Part shown: positions 1-9,313 of the stretch, piece by piece | Numbering within the stretch: position 1 is the stretch's first letter | Layout of the letters: the number at the start of each line of letters is the position of its first letter | From: Bombilactobacillus bombi | GTDB lineage: Bacteria; Bacillota; Bacilli; Lactobacillales; Lactobacillaceae | Direction of reading: 5' to 3' | NCBI RefSeq assembly: GCF_013607485.1 | Contig: NZ_SCHP01000003.1 | Coordinates: 35,853-99,852, forward strand | Length of the DNA stretch: 64,000 nucleotides | Position numbers and translations under genes: made by a program | The notes under the pieces: model-generated | What the model saw: only the letters and a program-made list of their open reading frames with translations | Told to the model about the DNA's origin: nothing | Database searches by the model: none

Positions 1-70
1 CAGTATGGAAGAAATCCAACGCGGTATGCAGCTGATGCAAACTTACGTCCAAAAGCAACGCCAAAAATAA
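1..70 (+). CDS. C-terminal tail of an unidentified protein (partial)
   Basis: The frame starting at base 2 is open from the window edge to TAA at 68-70 and encodes 22 residues ending GMQLMQTYVQKQRQK. It ends 14 bases before the D-lactate dehydrogenase start, with that gene's GGAGG in the gap, so the two may be co-transcribed. The tail is too short to assign a family. Confidence 0.5.
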   Translation, partial: SMEEIQRGMQLMQTYVQKQRQK

Positions 71-84
71 GGAGGAGTTAAACA

Positions 85-1074
85 ATGAAATTAATTTTAC
101 TTAGTGTACGTGATGATGAATTACCAGCCATTAAACAATGGCAAGCCCGCCACTCTGATATTAAAGTACAAACTGCCAATTGGGAACTACATCCTGATAC
201 CGTTCAACGCTTGCAAGGCTTTGACGGTGTGATTGCACAACAGCGGAGTCAAATTGAAGATGAAGTTTACCCACAATTAAAAGAATTAGGTTTCAAACAG
301 TTAACAACACGAACTGCCGGCTTTGACGTGATTAACTTACCACTAGCGACTGCTAATGGACTAAAAGTCAGCAATGTTCCTGCTTACTCGCCCCATTCAG
401 TGGCTGAATTAGCCCTAACTCATACTATGCGCTTAATTCGGCAATTACCACTTTTTGATGCCCGTATGGCTCAGCAAGATTTTCGCTGGCAAGGGCTACA
501 AGCCAAAGAAATTAGCTCTTTAACCATTGGTATCATTGGAGCTGGACGCATTGGCAGCACCACTGCTAAAATCTTCCATACTTTAGGTGCCAAAGTAATC
601 GCCAACGATACCAAGCCCAATCATGACTTAGATGCTATCTTAACCTTCAAAAGTAAGGAAGAAGTATTACAAGAATCAGATGTTGTCTGCTTACATGTCG
701 ACTTAAACGAAACTTCTAAAAATTTAATTGACGCTAAAGCCCTCAGCCTCATGAAGTCAAGTGCTTACATCGTCAATGAGTGCCGGGGACCCGTTATTGA
801 CACCGATGCTTTAATTGCAGCTTTAAAGAAAAAACAGATTGCTGGTGCAGCTTTAGATACTTTGACTGGTGAAGAGAACTTCTTTAATGTTGATCTACAC
901 GGTCAAGAACTCCCTAGTGAGCAATTAAAGCAACTACGTGCCATGGATAATGTCATTATTACCCCACATATCGGATTTTACACCAATATTGCTGTGCAAA
1001 ATATGATCGATATTAGCCTCGATGATGCCGTTCAATTGATTAAAGATCAGCCTTGCGAACATGTGTTGAACTAG
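85..1074 (+). CDS. ldhD: D-lactate dehydrogenase (D-2-hydroxyacid dehydrogenase)
   Basis: 329 residues, the usual length of the NAD-dependent D-lactate dehydrogenases that reduce pyruvate to D-lactate in the cytosol. The Rossmann motif GAGRIG is at about 152-157. The catalytic Arg lies in NECRGPV (R234), a Glu at about 263 and the catalytic His in TPHIGFYT (H295). The ATG follows GGAGG at 71-75 with good spacing. The PHIGFYT signature and overall length favour lactate dehydrogenase over D-2-hydroxyisocaproate dehydrogenase, but substrate choice cannot be proven from sequence. Confidence 0.9.
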   Translation: MKLILLSVRDDELPAIKQWQARHSDIKVQTANWELHPDTVQRLQGFDGVIAQQRSQIEDEVYPQLKELGFKQLTTRTAGFDVINLPLATANGLKVSNVPAYSPHSVAELALTHTMRLIRQLPLFDARMAQQDFRWQGLQAKEISSLTIGIIGAGRIGSTTAKIFHTLGAKVIANDTKPNHDLDAILTFKSKEEVLQESDVVCLHVDLNETSKNLIDAKALSLMKSSAYIVNECRGPVIDTDALIAALKKKQIAGAALDTLTGEENFFNVDLHGQELPSEQLKQLRAMDNVIITPHIGFYTNIAVQNMIDISLDDAVQLIKDQPCEHVLN

Positions 1075-1227
1075 TTTCTTCCATTATATATGCAGAATTT
1101 AAAACCCTAATAAAGCATAGACGCAATACTCCAGTTTATTTTTCAATTAAGAAAAATACATTTTTGTTGATGGCAATTAAAGGATATGACAGTAACAAAA
1201 GAACTAATTATCTTCATGAATCACTAA

Positions 1228-1258
1228 AAAATTCCGGTTTTATAAAGACCGGAATTTT
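1228..1258 (-). terminator. Intrinsic terminator of the fatty-acid operon, overlapping accA stop
   Basis: The inverted repeat AAATTCCGGT/ACCGGAATTT has a short A/T loop and on the minus strand runs into TTTTTT. The accA stop codon (1240-1242) lies in the loop, and the last codons (Lys-Phe-Arg-Ser-Leu) form the 5' arm. The hairpin is therefore partly coding. Confidence 0.85.
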
Positions 1259-2010
1259 TGTTTGCGTTTATTTAATAATTCAGTTGGTGTCAACTGATCA
1301 AAATTTACTAATTGCTGAATTATGTGACGCCGCAACTGATTGTTATCATCCCTCAACCACGATTCAGGAATTATTTTATCAATAACGTGATGCTCTTTTA
1401 GCCACTCCGGATTAATATGCATTAATTCTGCTGCTTGCTCCGCAAGATGAGCATCCTTCCACATAATTGAAGCAAAACCTTCGGGGGACAAGACCGTATA
1501 CATACTTTTTTCTAGCATCCAAATTTCATCTGAACATGCTAAGGCCAAAGCTCCCCCCGATCCAGCTTCGCCAATAATAATAGTTAAAATAGGCGTAGGC
1601 AACTGGAGCATTTTACTAATATTTTGAGCAATTACCTGGCCTTGTCCTTCGGCTTCCGCTTGCTCATCGGGATAGGCACCTGGAGTATTAATCAAACTAA
1701 TAATAGGAAGATTTAAGTCAGCCGCTGTTTGCATAATGCGCAAAGCCTTGCGATAGCCTGCGGGAACCGGACTGCCAAAATGGGTTTGCAGGCGTTCTTC
1801 CAATTCTTGACCCTTATTAGTTGCTACAACTGCAACTGCGCGGTCACCAATAGTTGCATAACCAGCAATCATAGCTGGGTCATCACCATTAACTCGATCT
1901 CCCGAAACAGCTACGAAGTCATCAAAAAGGTTGGAAATAATTGCCTTCATATCGGCTTTACTATCACTGCGCGCACCGGACATTATTTCACTGACTTTAC
2001 TTTCTTTCAT
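1240..2010 (-). CDS. accA: Acetyl-CoA carboxylase carboxyltransferase subunit alpha
   Basis: 256 residues. This subunit with AccD transfers carboxyl from biotinylated AccB to acetyl-CoA, giving malonyl-CoA for FASII. The crotonase-like core is visible in SLINTPGAYPDEQAEAEGQG and GEAGSGGALALACSDEIWML, which form the oxyanion/CoA site. It is shorter than the about 320-residue E. coli protein because the N-terminal helical extension is absent, as in many lactobacilli. It is the last gene of the operon and its ATG overlaps the accD stop (ATGA, 2007-2010), suggesting translational coupling that would keep the 1:1 alpha/beta ratio. Confidence 0.95.
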   Translation of the reverse strand: MKESKVSEIMSGARSDSKADMKAIISNLFDDFVAVSGDRVNGDDPAMIAGYATIGDRAVAVVATNKGQELEERLQTHFGSPVPAGYRKALRIMQTAADLNLPIISLINTPGAYPDEQAEAEGQGQVIAQNISKMLQLPTPILTIIIGEAGSGGALALACSDEIWMLEKSMYTVLSPEGFASIMWKDAHLAEQAAELMHINPEWLKEHHVIDKIIPESWLRDDNNQLRRHIIQQLVNFDQLTPTELLNKRKQKFRSL

Positions 2011-2873
2011 ACCACTTGTTCACCTCTCCATGTTTGCGCTGCAAAAATAGCCAAAACCCGCTGTAATTGTGCTACTTGTTGCTCGCGAGGGACAATAGCA
2101 TCTAAAAAGCCATTTTGTAAAACTTTCTCTGCATTTTGAAAATCACGGGGTAATTTTTTGTTTATTGTTTGCTCAATTACTCGCCGTCCAGCAAAACCGA
2201 TCAAAGCTCGCGGCTCTCCCCAAATTATATCAGCCTGAGAAGCAAAACTAGCTGTTACCCCACCAGTTGTAGGATCCATCAAAATTGCCAAATATAACAA
2301 ATGAGCTTGCCGATGGTCATTAATTGCCTGGGATACTTTGGCCATCTGCATTAAAGACAATATACCTTCTTGCATACGTGCACCGCCCGATGCCGTTAAA
2401 AGAACTACCGGCAAATTTTGCTGAGTAGCTCGCTCAAATAATTTTGTTAAACGCTCACCCGTCGCAGGTGCCAAGCTGCCCATAATAAAATAGGGATCCA
2501 TTATTCCTAATGCTACGGAATAATCACCAATTTTTGCTTTTCCTGTCCAAACAGAATCTTGCAGTTGCGTTTTATTTTGCGCATCTTTAATCTTTTTCAA
2601 ATAATCTGGAAATTGTAAAGGATCTTGCGTTGAAATTTGGGCATCCCACTCTTGGTAAGTCTTGGTTAGCATTTTTAAACGTTGATGGGCAGATACGCGA
2701 AAGCCATAACCGCAATCCGGACACACTTGGTAATGACCAGCTTTTCGAAAATAAAAATGGGCATGACATTTCGGACAAGTACGGAATAAACCTTGAGGAA
2801 CATTAATCTTATAATGTTGTAATGCATCTTTGGGATGACGTACAAAATTACGAAAGCGATCATTAGCGTCCAT
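2007..2873 (-). CDS. accD: Acetyl-CoA carboxylase carboxyltransferase subunit beta
   Basis: 288 residues. The N-terminal zinc ribbon has C33-x2-C36 and C51-x2-C54, as expected for bacterial AccD. The crotonase-fold core includes LLTASGGARMQEGILSLMQM and the PTTGGVTASFASQADI segment that binds acetyl-CoA. It pairs with AccA and lies just upstream of it with a 4-base overlap. The gap to accC upstream is 2 bases, so translation of accC-accD-accA is probably coupled. Length and motifs are normal. Confidence 0.95.
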   Translation of the reverse strand: MDANDRFRNFVRHPKDALQHYKINVPQGLFRTCPKCHAHFYFRKAGHYQVCPDCGYGFRVSAHQRLKMLTKTYQEWDAQISTQDPLQFPDYLKKIKDAQNKTQLQDSVWTGKAKIGDYSVALGIMDPYFIMGSLAPATGERLTKLFERATQQNLPVVLLTASGGARMQEGILSLMQMAKVSQAINDHRQAHLLYLAILMDPTTGGVTASFASQADIIWGEPRALIGFAGRRVIEQTINKKLPRDFQNAEKVLQNGFLDAIVPREQQVAQLQRVLAIFAAQTWRGEQVV

Positions 2874-2875
2874 TT

Positions 2876-4246
2876 TTAAGCTCCCTTTTGCTGCCTTTTA
2901 AGGATTTGACTAAAATTTTGATCAATGTAATTAATTTGATATTTTCCAGAAGTCACCATAGGCTGATTAAGTAATTCTTGTAAAAACGATTGATTAGTCT
3001 TTAAACCTTGAATCTCTAATTCTTGTAAGGCATTTTGTAAGCGAATTAAAGCTTCCCTACGATTAGCGGCATGCGCGATAATCTTAATAATCATAGAATC
3101 ATAATAAGGGGAAATTTGATCTCCACTTTTGACTGCACTTTCTAAGCGAATTCCTAGGCCTCCGGGTAAATTTAGCTGGCTAATTAGACCCGCTTGTGGT
3201 CGAAAATCATACTGAGGGTCTTCAGCATTAATACGTGCTTCTATGGCAGCCCCATTTAAGATAATATCTTCTTGATTAAAGTCTAATCGCTCGCCGGCTG
3301 CTACTTTAATCTGGGCTTTTATTAAATCGATCCCAGTAACTTCTTCAGTTATGGGATGTTCTACTTGTATGCGGGTATTCATTTCCATAAAATAAAAATT
3401 TTGTTTATCATCCAGCAAAAATTCTACAGTTCCTGCATTCTGATAACCAATTTCTTGTAAAGCTTTAATTACAATTTGTTGAATTTTTTGACGTTGCTTC
3501 GAATCAATTAAAGCACACGGACTTTCTTCGATTACTTTTTGCTGTTTACGTTGCAAAGAACAATCTCTTTCGGGAAAAGCAACTACATTTTGAAATTGAT
3601 CTCCTATGACTTGAATCTCAATATGTTTAGCTGGTGAAATAACTTTTTCTAAATACATACGTTGATCACCAAAAGATAATTGGGCTTCTTTTTGAGCACT
3701 TGTAAAGGCACTGGGTAAGTCTTCTAAGCATTGCACCTTGCGGATTCCTTTACCGCCGCCACCGGCCACTGCCTTTAACATAACAGGAAAACCTACTTGC
3801 TGGGCAATTTTATTAGCTTGATTGTAATTTTCAACAAATCCAGTACTTCCAGGAATGACGGGCACATGATGAGCCTGCATAGTAGTTCGCGCATTAGCCT
3901 TATTACCCATTAGTGAGAGAATCTTAGGATCTGGTCCAATAAATTTTAACTGGCAATCAGTACATAATTGTGCAAATTCTGCATTTTCAGCTAGAAAGCC
4001 GTAACCCGGATGAATGGCTTGAGCGCCTGTGAGAACAGCCGCACTAATAATATTTTCCATATTAAGATAAGAATCACTTGGAAGTGGACCCCCGATGCAA
4101 ACAGCCTCATCAGCTGCTTGTACAAAACGAGCATTGCGATCAGCAGTAGAGTAAACAGCTACCGATTTAATCTGCATTTCTCGTAAAGCCCGTATAATTC
4201 TTAAAGCAATTTCGCCCCTATTTGCAACTAAAACTTTGGTAAACAA
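2876..4246 (-). CDS. accC: Biotin carboxylase subunit of acetyl-CoA carboxylase
   Basis: 456 residues, the standard length. It carboxylates the biotin on AccB using ATP and bicarbonate. Visible signatures are the N-terminal LVANRGEIALRIIRALRE, the glycine-rich ATP loop GGGGKGIRKV and the ATP-grasp metal/biotin motif MEMNTRIQVEHPITEEVTG. It sits between fabZ and accD in the FASII operon. It could in principle be the carboxylase of another biotin enzyme, but the context makes the ACC role nearly certain. Confidence 0.96.
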   Translation of the reverse strand: MFTKVLVANRGEIALRIIRALREMQIKSVAVYSTADRNARFVQAADEAVCIGGPLPSDSYLNMENIISAAVLTGAQAIHPGYGFLAENAEFAQLCTDCQLKFIGPDPKILSLMGNKANARTTMQAHHVPVIPGSTGFVENYNQANKIAQQVGFPVMLKAVAGGGGKGIRKVQCLEDLPSAFTSAQKEAQLSFGDQRMYLEKVISPAKHIEIQVIGDQFQNVVAFPERDCSLQRKQQKVIEESPCALIDSKQRQKIQQIVIKALQEIGYQNAGTVEFLLDDKQNFYFMEMNTRIQVEHPITEEVTGIDLIKAQIKVAAGERLDFNQEDIILNGAAIEARINAEDPQYDFRPQAGLISQLNLPGGLGIRLESAVKSGDQISPYYDSMIIKIIAHAANRREALIRLQNALQELEIQGLKTNQSFLQELLNQPMVTSGKYQINYIDQNFSQILKRQQKGA

Positions 4247-4257
4247 TTCATCACCTA

Positions 4258-4704
4258 CTATTCGATCGCAAAAACCAAATCACCACTGCAAATACACTTC
4301 TCACCAATATAGGCATTAGCATGGCCTAAGCCAGCATTTCCACGTAATTTATCTAAATGTACTTCCAATTTTAATTGATCACCTGGACGAACCATTTGTC
4401 TAAATTTCACCTTTCGAATACCACCGAAATAAGCTGTTTTTCCCTTAAAAGAAGGCAAGCTCAATAGGGCAATTGCTCCCGTTTGCGCTAAAGCCTCGAC
4501 AATTAAGGCACCTGGCATTACTGGGTTGCCTGGAAAGTGACCTTGAAAAAAGTTTTCATTAACAGAGACATTTTTCACACCAATAGCATATTCACCTGGT
4601 TGATAGTCTAAAATTCGATCGACTAATAACATGGGATAGCGATGTGGCAATATCTTTTGTATTTGATTAGCTTCTAAAATTTTCTTTGTATTTGCTGAAT
4701 CCAT
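4258..4704 (-). CDS. fabZ: (3R)-hydroxyacyl-ACP dehydratase FabZ, canonical copy
   Basis: 148 residues forming one hot-dog domain. It dehydrates 3-hydroxyacyl-ACP in the FASII elongation cycle. The catalytic pair is intact: His56 in GHFPGNPVMPG and Glu70 in VEALAQTG. The HRYPMLLVDR entry motif is also present. It lies between accB and accC. A second FabZ-like gene at the head of the operon (10840-11271) lacks the catalytic His, so this copy is probably the working dehydratase. Confidence 0.95.
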   Translation of the reverse strand: MDSANTKKILEANQIQKILPHRYPMLLVDRILDYQPGEYAIGVKNVSVNENFFQGHFPGNPVMPGALIVEALAQTGAIALLSLPSFKGKTAYFGGIRKVKFRQMVRPGDQLKLEVHLDKLRGNAGLGHANAYIGEKCICSGDLVFAIE

Positions 4705-4719
4705 AAATTCATCCTCTTT

Positions 4720-5166
4720 TTATTGAGTTACTTTAATTAATGGCTGATTATATTCCACAACTTCTTCGTCAGACACTAATATTTCACTAATTGTCCCACT
4801 AATTTGGCTTTTAACCTTCGTCATCATTTTCATTGCTTCAATCACACAGACTACATCACCCTTTGAAACATGATCACCAACCTTTTTATAAGGTGGCTGC
4901 TCAGGTGAAGACTGTAAATAAACAATCCCTACTAAAGGGGCTTTGATAAAGTCTGCATCAATTTTATTTGTTTTTGTTGTTGAAGTTGATGATTCAGTTT
5001 GCTGATTACTAGGAGTCAAATTAGGACGTTCTATTTGTTTAACGGCTTGAGTTGCAGTTTTATTTTTATTTAAATATAAATGTCCGCCATCAAAATCTAA
5101 TTCCAACTCAGTAAAATCACTTTGATTAAGTTGCTGCATCAATTTTTGAATTTCTTCAAAAGTCAT
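4720..5166 (-). CDS. accB: Biotin carboxyl carrier protein of acetyl-CoA carboxylase
   Basis: 148 residues from the chosen ATG. The C-terminal biotinyl domain (about the last 75 residues) carries EAMKMMTKV, whose first Lys takes biotin. The middle is a Thr/Ser/Gln-rich linker. A GTG four codons upstream is possible, but the ATG at 5166 has AAAGAGGTGG upstream and overlaps the fabF stop as TAATG, typical of coupling. The biotin ligase gene divergent to this operon (11522) presumably modifies it. Confidence 0.93.
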   Translation of the reverse strand: MTFEEIQKLMQQLNQSDFTELELDFDGGHLYLNKNKTATQAVKQIERPNLTPSNQQTESSTSTTKTNKIDADFIKAPLVGIVYLQSSPEQPPYKKVGDHVSKGDVVCVIEAMKMMTKVKSQISGTISEILVSDEEVVEYNQPLIKVTQ

Positions 5167-6395
5167 TAATCCAACCACCTCTTTAAAGCTAAAACTGCGT
5201 TATGACCACCAAATCCAAATGAATTACTTAAAGCATAATTAACTGTTTGTGCACAATCAGACTGCGTGACTAAAGGAATATCACATTCAGGATCAATATT
5301 AGTTAAACCGACATTCACAGGCAGCTTTTGCTGCTGCAAGGCAATAACAGTTGCTATTGCTTCAATAGCTCCCGCAGCACCTAATAAATGTCCGGTCATA
5401 CTTTTAGTGCTAGAAACCCAAGGCAAATGATTAGTGAATAATGATTTAATAGCTCGTGATTCGGCAGCGTCATTGCCTTTGGTAGCAGTACCATGGGCAT
5501 TAATATAATCAACTTGTTCCAGATTAATTTGAGCTTCTTGGACCGCCAACTTCATTGCTCGAGCAGCTTGTTTACCGCTTGGATCAGGTGAGGTAATGTG
5601 GTAAGCATCAGCCGTAGCTCCATATCCTACTATTTCTCCTAAAATTTTGGCGCCGCGATTAGTAGCATGTTCTAAAGATTCCAAAATCAATATTCCAGCA
5701 CCTTCACCCATCACAAATCCAGAACGATTTTTGTCAAATGGAAGACTAGCTTGAGATGGATCAGTTGCTGTCGATAAAGTAGATAAAGCTGCAAAGCCAG
5801 CAATACCAATTTCATTAACGGCTGCTTCTGCGCCTCCAGTAATCATCACTTCACACTGGCCATTTTTAATTTGCCGATAAGCTTCCCCAATTGCATTAGT
5901 TCCTGAAGCACAAGCAGTTACTATAGCTGTACAGATACCGTGAGCATGAAAACGCATGGCCAAATTACCAGATGCCATATTAGAAATAGCTGTTGGCACA
6001 AACATTGGCGATACACGATTTAAACCCTTATCATGCATCTTAATCACTTGATTTTGGATTGTAGTTAAGCCTCCAATGCCAGTACCTAAAATCACTCCGA
6101 AAAGATCATTATCTACCACATCATCAGTTATTTGAGCTTGCTGCATAGCTTCTTCAGCAGCATAAACTGCGTATTGAGTATACTGATCCATTCTTTTAAG
6201 ATCTTTGCGCGTTAAATGCTGTAAAGGGTCAAAATCGTGTATTTCTCCGGCCAATGTAACACCAGTTGCCGAAGGATCAAAGGTAGAAATAGGTTGAAAA
6301 CCGACCTTTTGCTGAAATAATCCCTTTTGAAAACTAGGCACATCATTGCCAATAGGAGTAACAGCTCCCATGCCTGTAATTACCACTCTTACCAT
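5166..6395 (-). CDS. fabF: 3-oxoacyl-ACP synthase II
   Basis: 409 residues, normal for KAS II. It condenses malonyl-ACP with acyl-ACP. The thiolase-fold Cys-His-His triad is visible: Cys in VTACASGTNAIGEA, His in NAHGTATKGND and His in TGHLLGAAGAIEA. The GFGGHNAVLAL C-terminal signature is intact. It follows fabG by 12 bases and overlaps accB by one base. It is the only elongation condensing enzyme in this window. Confidence 0.96.
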   Translation of the reverse strand: MVRVVITGMGAVTPIGNDVPSFQKGLFQQKVGFQPISTFDPSATGVTLAGEIHDFDPLQHLTRKDLKRMDQYTQYAVYAAEEAMQQAQITDDVVDNDLFGVILGTGIGGLTTIQNQVIKMHDKGLNRVSPMFVPTAISNMASGNLAMRFHAHGICTAIVTACASGTNAIGEAYRQIKNGQCEVMITGGAEAAVNEIGIAGFAALSTLSTATDPSQASLPFDKNRSGFVMGEGAGILILESLEHATNRGAKILGEIVGYGATADAYHITSPDPSGKQAARAMKLAVQEAQINLEQVDYINAHGTATKGNDAAESRAIKSLFTNHLPWVSSTKSMTGHLLGAAGAIEAIATVIALQQQKLPVNVGLTNIDPECDIPLVTQSDCAQTVNYALSNSFGFGGHNAVLALKRWLD

Positions 6396-6407
6396 TATTT
6401 TCTCCTT

Positions 6408-7142
6408 TTATTGCATTGTTAAGCCACCATCAATTGTTATGGTTTGTCCTGTAATATAATCATTTTGCGCTAAAAAGATAGCAGCTTGAGCAACCTCATT
6501 AACAGTTCCTAATCGTTTTAAGGGTATCTGTTCAATAATCTCTGTTTGTCTTTTATCACTTAGCTGTTGAGTCATCTGGGTCGCAATCATTCCTGGAGCA
6601 AGCGCGTTGCAGCGCAAATTACGTAAAGCTGATTCATGCGCTACAGACTTTGTAAAACCAATAATTCCGGCCTTACTAGCAGCGTAATTAGCTTGACCTA
6701 TATTACCCGTTAGTCCAATTACACTAGCCATATTGATAAAACAACCAGAACGCTGCTTATACATTGGGCGTAATGCTTGTTTAGTTACATTAAAAGTTCC
6801 AACTAAATTAGTATCCAAAACACTCTGAAAATCAGATGAACTCATTCGATTCAACAGACCATCGTGTACAATACCTGCATTATTTACGACTACATCCAAG
6901 TGTCCCCAATTAGAAATAATATCAGCAATTAATTGCTTTACTTCATCCATATTCGTGACATCTGCAGTTAAGGCTAAACAATCACTGCCCAGATGTTTAA
7001 TTTGGGCAATCACTGTCTCATCAATGGGTTTACGAGCATTTAAAACAATATTAGCACCTTGTTTTGCAAACGCTTGAGCAATGGCTAAACCTATTCCCCG
7101 TGAACTACCAGTGATGAGCACTACTTTATCTTTTAATTCCAT
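6408..7142 (-). CDS. fabG: 3-oxoacyl-ACP reductase
   Basis: 244 residues, short-chain dehydrogenase fold. It reduces 3-oxoacyl-ACP with NADPH. The cofactor motif is TGSSRGIG near residue 11, NNAG follows at about 87, and the catalytic Tyr-x3-Lys is in YAASKAG. The C-terminal ITGQTITIDGG is typical of FabG. It lies two bases after fabD and is co-transcribed with it. Function is assigned on context, since isolated SDRs are hard to tell apart. Confidence 0.94.
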   Translation of the reverse strand: MELKDKVVLITGSSRGIGLAIAQAFAKQGANIVLNARKPIDETVIAQIKHLGSDCLALTADVTNMDEVKQLIADIISNWGHLDVVVNNAGIVHDGLLNRMSSSDFQSVLDTNLVGTFNVTKQALRPMYKQRSGCFINMASVIGLTGNIGQANYAASKAGIIGFTKSVAHESALRNLRCNALAPGMIATQMTQQLSDKRQTEIIEQIPLKRLGTVNEVAQAAIFLAQNDYITGQTITIDGGLTMQ

Positions 7143-7144
7143 AC

Positions 7145-8074
7145 TTACACTCCTAGTAACTGTTGAGTTTGGCGCAAAGTCTCCAAACTATCTACACTAT
7201 ACCGAGGTATTTGCTTATCAATTTTCTTCACAAATCCTAATAAGGTGTGCCCTGGTCCAATTTCAATCACAGCTTCCAATTGAGAGGCAACTTTTTGAAA
7301 TGTTTGGGAAAAATACGTAGTCGAAACTAATTGCTGGGTCAGATTGGCTGTCAAATTAGACTGGGCAAAAGGTTTTTGCGTAGTAGTACTAATAACTTCA
7401 AAATCGCCTTCTTGCCAATTAATTGGGGCAAGTGTTTGTTTTAAACCAGCTTGAATTGAATGCATTATCGGAGTATGAAAGGCACCACTAACTTTCAGTT
7501 CTACAACTCGCAAAGATTTTTCTGCAGTTAGTAGTTCTATAGCATAATCTACGGCCTGATTTTGACCGCCAATTACGATTTGATCTGGAGTATTAACATT
7601 TGCAATGCTCACTATTCCCTTTTTCTGTGCCTTTTGACAAGCTTGCTGCACAGCAGTCAAATCAGCTTTTAAAATTGCCACCATTTTACTATCTATTTGT
7701 TCGCTAGCTTGCTGCATTAATTCTCCCCGACGCTTGATAACTTTAAGCGCACTAGAAAAATCTAGATAACCACTGCAAGCCAAAGCACTATATTCACCTA
7801 AACTTAATCCCATACCCACTAGCTTGTGACCAGATAAAGCTGGCTTTAGAATTTGATATAGTCCCAAACTAATGGAAAGAATTACAGGTTGAGAATACTG
7901 GGTTTGTAATAACTGGGTCGCTTTTTGTTCATCAAACATCAACTTGCCAATATCTAATTGTAATATTTCACTAGCCTTATCAATTGTTTGCCGATACTCA
8001 GGTACTTGCTGATAGATATCTTGAGTTATTCCAGTTTTCAGCGATCCTTGACCACTGAACAATAAACCAATCAT
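7145..8074 (-). CDS. fabD: Malonyl-CoA:ACP transacylase
   Basis: 309 residues. It loads malonate from CoA to ACP. The nucleophile elbow GLSLGEYSAL and the N-terminal FSGQG motif are present, with the catalytic His expected in GAFHTPIM. The start ATG overlaps the fabK stop (ATGA, 8071-8074) after GGTGGTG, so translation is coupled to fabK. Confidence 0.95.
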   Translation of the reverse strand: MIGLLFSGQGSLKTGITQDIYQQVPEYRQTIDKASEILQLDIGKLMFDEQKATQLLQTQYSQPVILSISLGLYQILKPALSGHKLVGMGLSLGEYSALACSGYLDFSSALKVIKRRGELMQQASEQIDSKMVAILKADLTAVQQACQKAQKKGIVSIANVNTPDQIVIGGQNQAVDYAIELLTAEKSLRVVELKVSGAFHTPIMHSIQAGLKQTLAPINWQEGDFEVISTTTQKPFAQSNLTANLTQQLVSTTYFSQTFQKVASQLEAVIEIGPGHTLLGFVKKIDKQIPRYSVDSLETLRQTQQLLGV

Positions 8075-9024
8075 TGCACACCACCTAAAAGGTCGCTGGC
8101 TGTTTGACAGACTTCTTCTACTATTTCTTTAGCAGTTTGTTCTTTTTTAATCATTCCAGAAATTTCACCTGCCATATAAGCACCTGTATTAGGATCACCG
8201 GTTTCGACCGCACGTCTCAAACTACCATTGCCTAACTCATCTAAAGAATTAAAATCTGGATGATCTTTGGCCGCTTCAGCTTTTTCAATTTGTAGATATT
8301 TTCGAGCCATAGGATTTTTTAAAACGCGAGAAGGATGACCAGCAAAATCTCCCGTAACTAAAGTATCAATATCTTTGGCTTTTAATACTGCCTGCTTATA
8401 AATAGGGCTGATTTTAGATTCACGAGCTACTAAAAATCTAGTCCCCATTTGGACCCCTTGAGCGCCTAACATAAAGGCTGCTGCTAAGCCGCGTCCATCT
8501 CCAATACCGCCAGCAGCGATAACTGGGATTTTAATGGCATCAACTACTTGAGGAACCAAGGTCATAGTTGTTAATTTACCAATATGTCCCCCTGATTCCA
8601 TACCTTCAGCAATAACTGCATCGACACCACTACGCTCCATAATTTTGGCTAATCCTACAGAACCTACGACTGGTATTACTTTAATATTTGCTTCTTGAAG
8701 CCTTTTCAAATAACGAGAAGGATTGCCTGCACCAGTTGTTACCACTGCTATATTGTCCTTTTGTTGCAATATTGCTTCTACTACTTCATCAACATGAGGA
8801 GACAATAACATAACATTGACTCCAAAAGGACGATCTGTTAGTGAAATAGCGGTTTTAATTTCGTTGTAAACAACCTCTCCGGGAGCATTCCCGCCACCGA
8901 TAATACCTAAACCGCCAGCATTCGATACCGCTGCCGCTAATTTGCCATCAGCAACCCAAGCCATTCCACCTTGAAATAGTGGATACTTTAGACCTAATGA
9001 CCGCATAAATGGACTTAATTGCAT
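8071..9024 (-). CDS. fabK: Enoyl-ACP reductase II (FMN-dependent)
   Basis: 317 residues, TIM-barrel of the nitronate monooxygenase/FabK family. It carries out the last reductive step of FASII. Characteristic segments are YPLFQGGMAWVADGKLAAAVSNAGGLGIIGGG, EGMESGGHIG and AAGGIGDGRGLAAAFMLGAQGVQMGTRF, which bind FMN. Its place between acpP and fabD is the classical FabK position in Firmicutes. No FabI is visible in the operon. FabK enzymes are known to resist triclosan. Confidence 0.94.
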   Translation of the reverse strand: MQLSPFMRSLGLKYPLFQGGMAWVADGKLAAAVSNAGGLGIIGGGNAPGEVVYNEIKTAISLTDRPFGVNVMLLSPHVDEVVEAILQQKDNIAVVTTGAGNPSRYLKRLQEANIKVIPVVGSVGLAKIMERSGVDAVIAEGMESGGHIGKLTTMTLVPQVVDAIKIPVIAAGGIGDGRGLAAAFMLGAQGVQMGTRFLVARESKISPIYKQAVLKAKDIDTLVTGDFAGHPSRVLKNPMARKYLQIEKAEAAKDHPDFNSLDELGNGSLRRAVETGDPNTGAYMAGEISGMIKKEQTAKEIVEEVCQTASDLLGGVQ

Positions 9025-9028
9025 AAAA

Positions 9029-9277
9029 TTATCCCTCTTTCGAATCTAATTGATTCTTGACAAAGTCCACTAAATCCTGAACCGTTTTAATACCATCTTC
9101 ATTTTCAATTTTGATATCAAATTCATCTTCTAATTCATTAATAACTTCAAAAACATCTAAACTATCAGCATTTAAATCATCTTTGATATTGGCATTTAAT
9201 GTAACTTTATCCTTACTTTCGCCTGTTTGATCAGCAATAATAGCTTGTACTTTTGTAAAAATTTCTTCTTCAGTCAT
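9029..9277 (-). CDS. acpP: Acyl carrier protein
   Basis: 82 acidic residues. The phosphopantetheine attachment serine is Ser39 in NADSLDVFEVINELE. It carries the growing acyl chain in the cytosol. The gene has a clear GAGGAGAA ribosome site and lies 36 bases after fabH and 4 bases before fabK. Length and charge are normal for a FASII ACP. Confidence 0.96.
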   Translation of the reverse strand: MTEEEIFTKVQAIIADQTGESKDKVTLNANIKDDLNADSLDVFEVINELEDEFDIKIENEDGIKTVQDLVDFVKNQLDSKEG

Positions 9278-9313
9278 GATAATTCTCCTCTAACTTATAA
9301 TTATTTGTTAAAA

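Noticed and set aside
1053..1385. Plus-strand open frame after ldhD
   Set aside because: It has no ribosome site, overlaps the ldhD end, the operon terminator and antisense accA, and its composition is not protein-like.
1729..2139. Plus-strand frame antisense to accA/accD
   Set aside because: Cys/Thr-rich shadow of well-supported minus-strand genes with no start signals.
8071..9024. Nitronate monooxygenase (2-nitropropane dioxygenase)
   Set aside because: Same superfamily, but position between acpP and fabD and no other enoyl reductase in the operon favour FabK.
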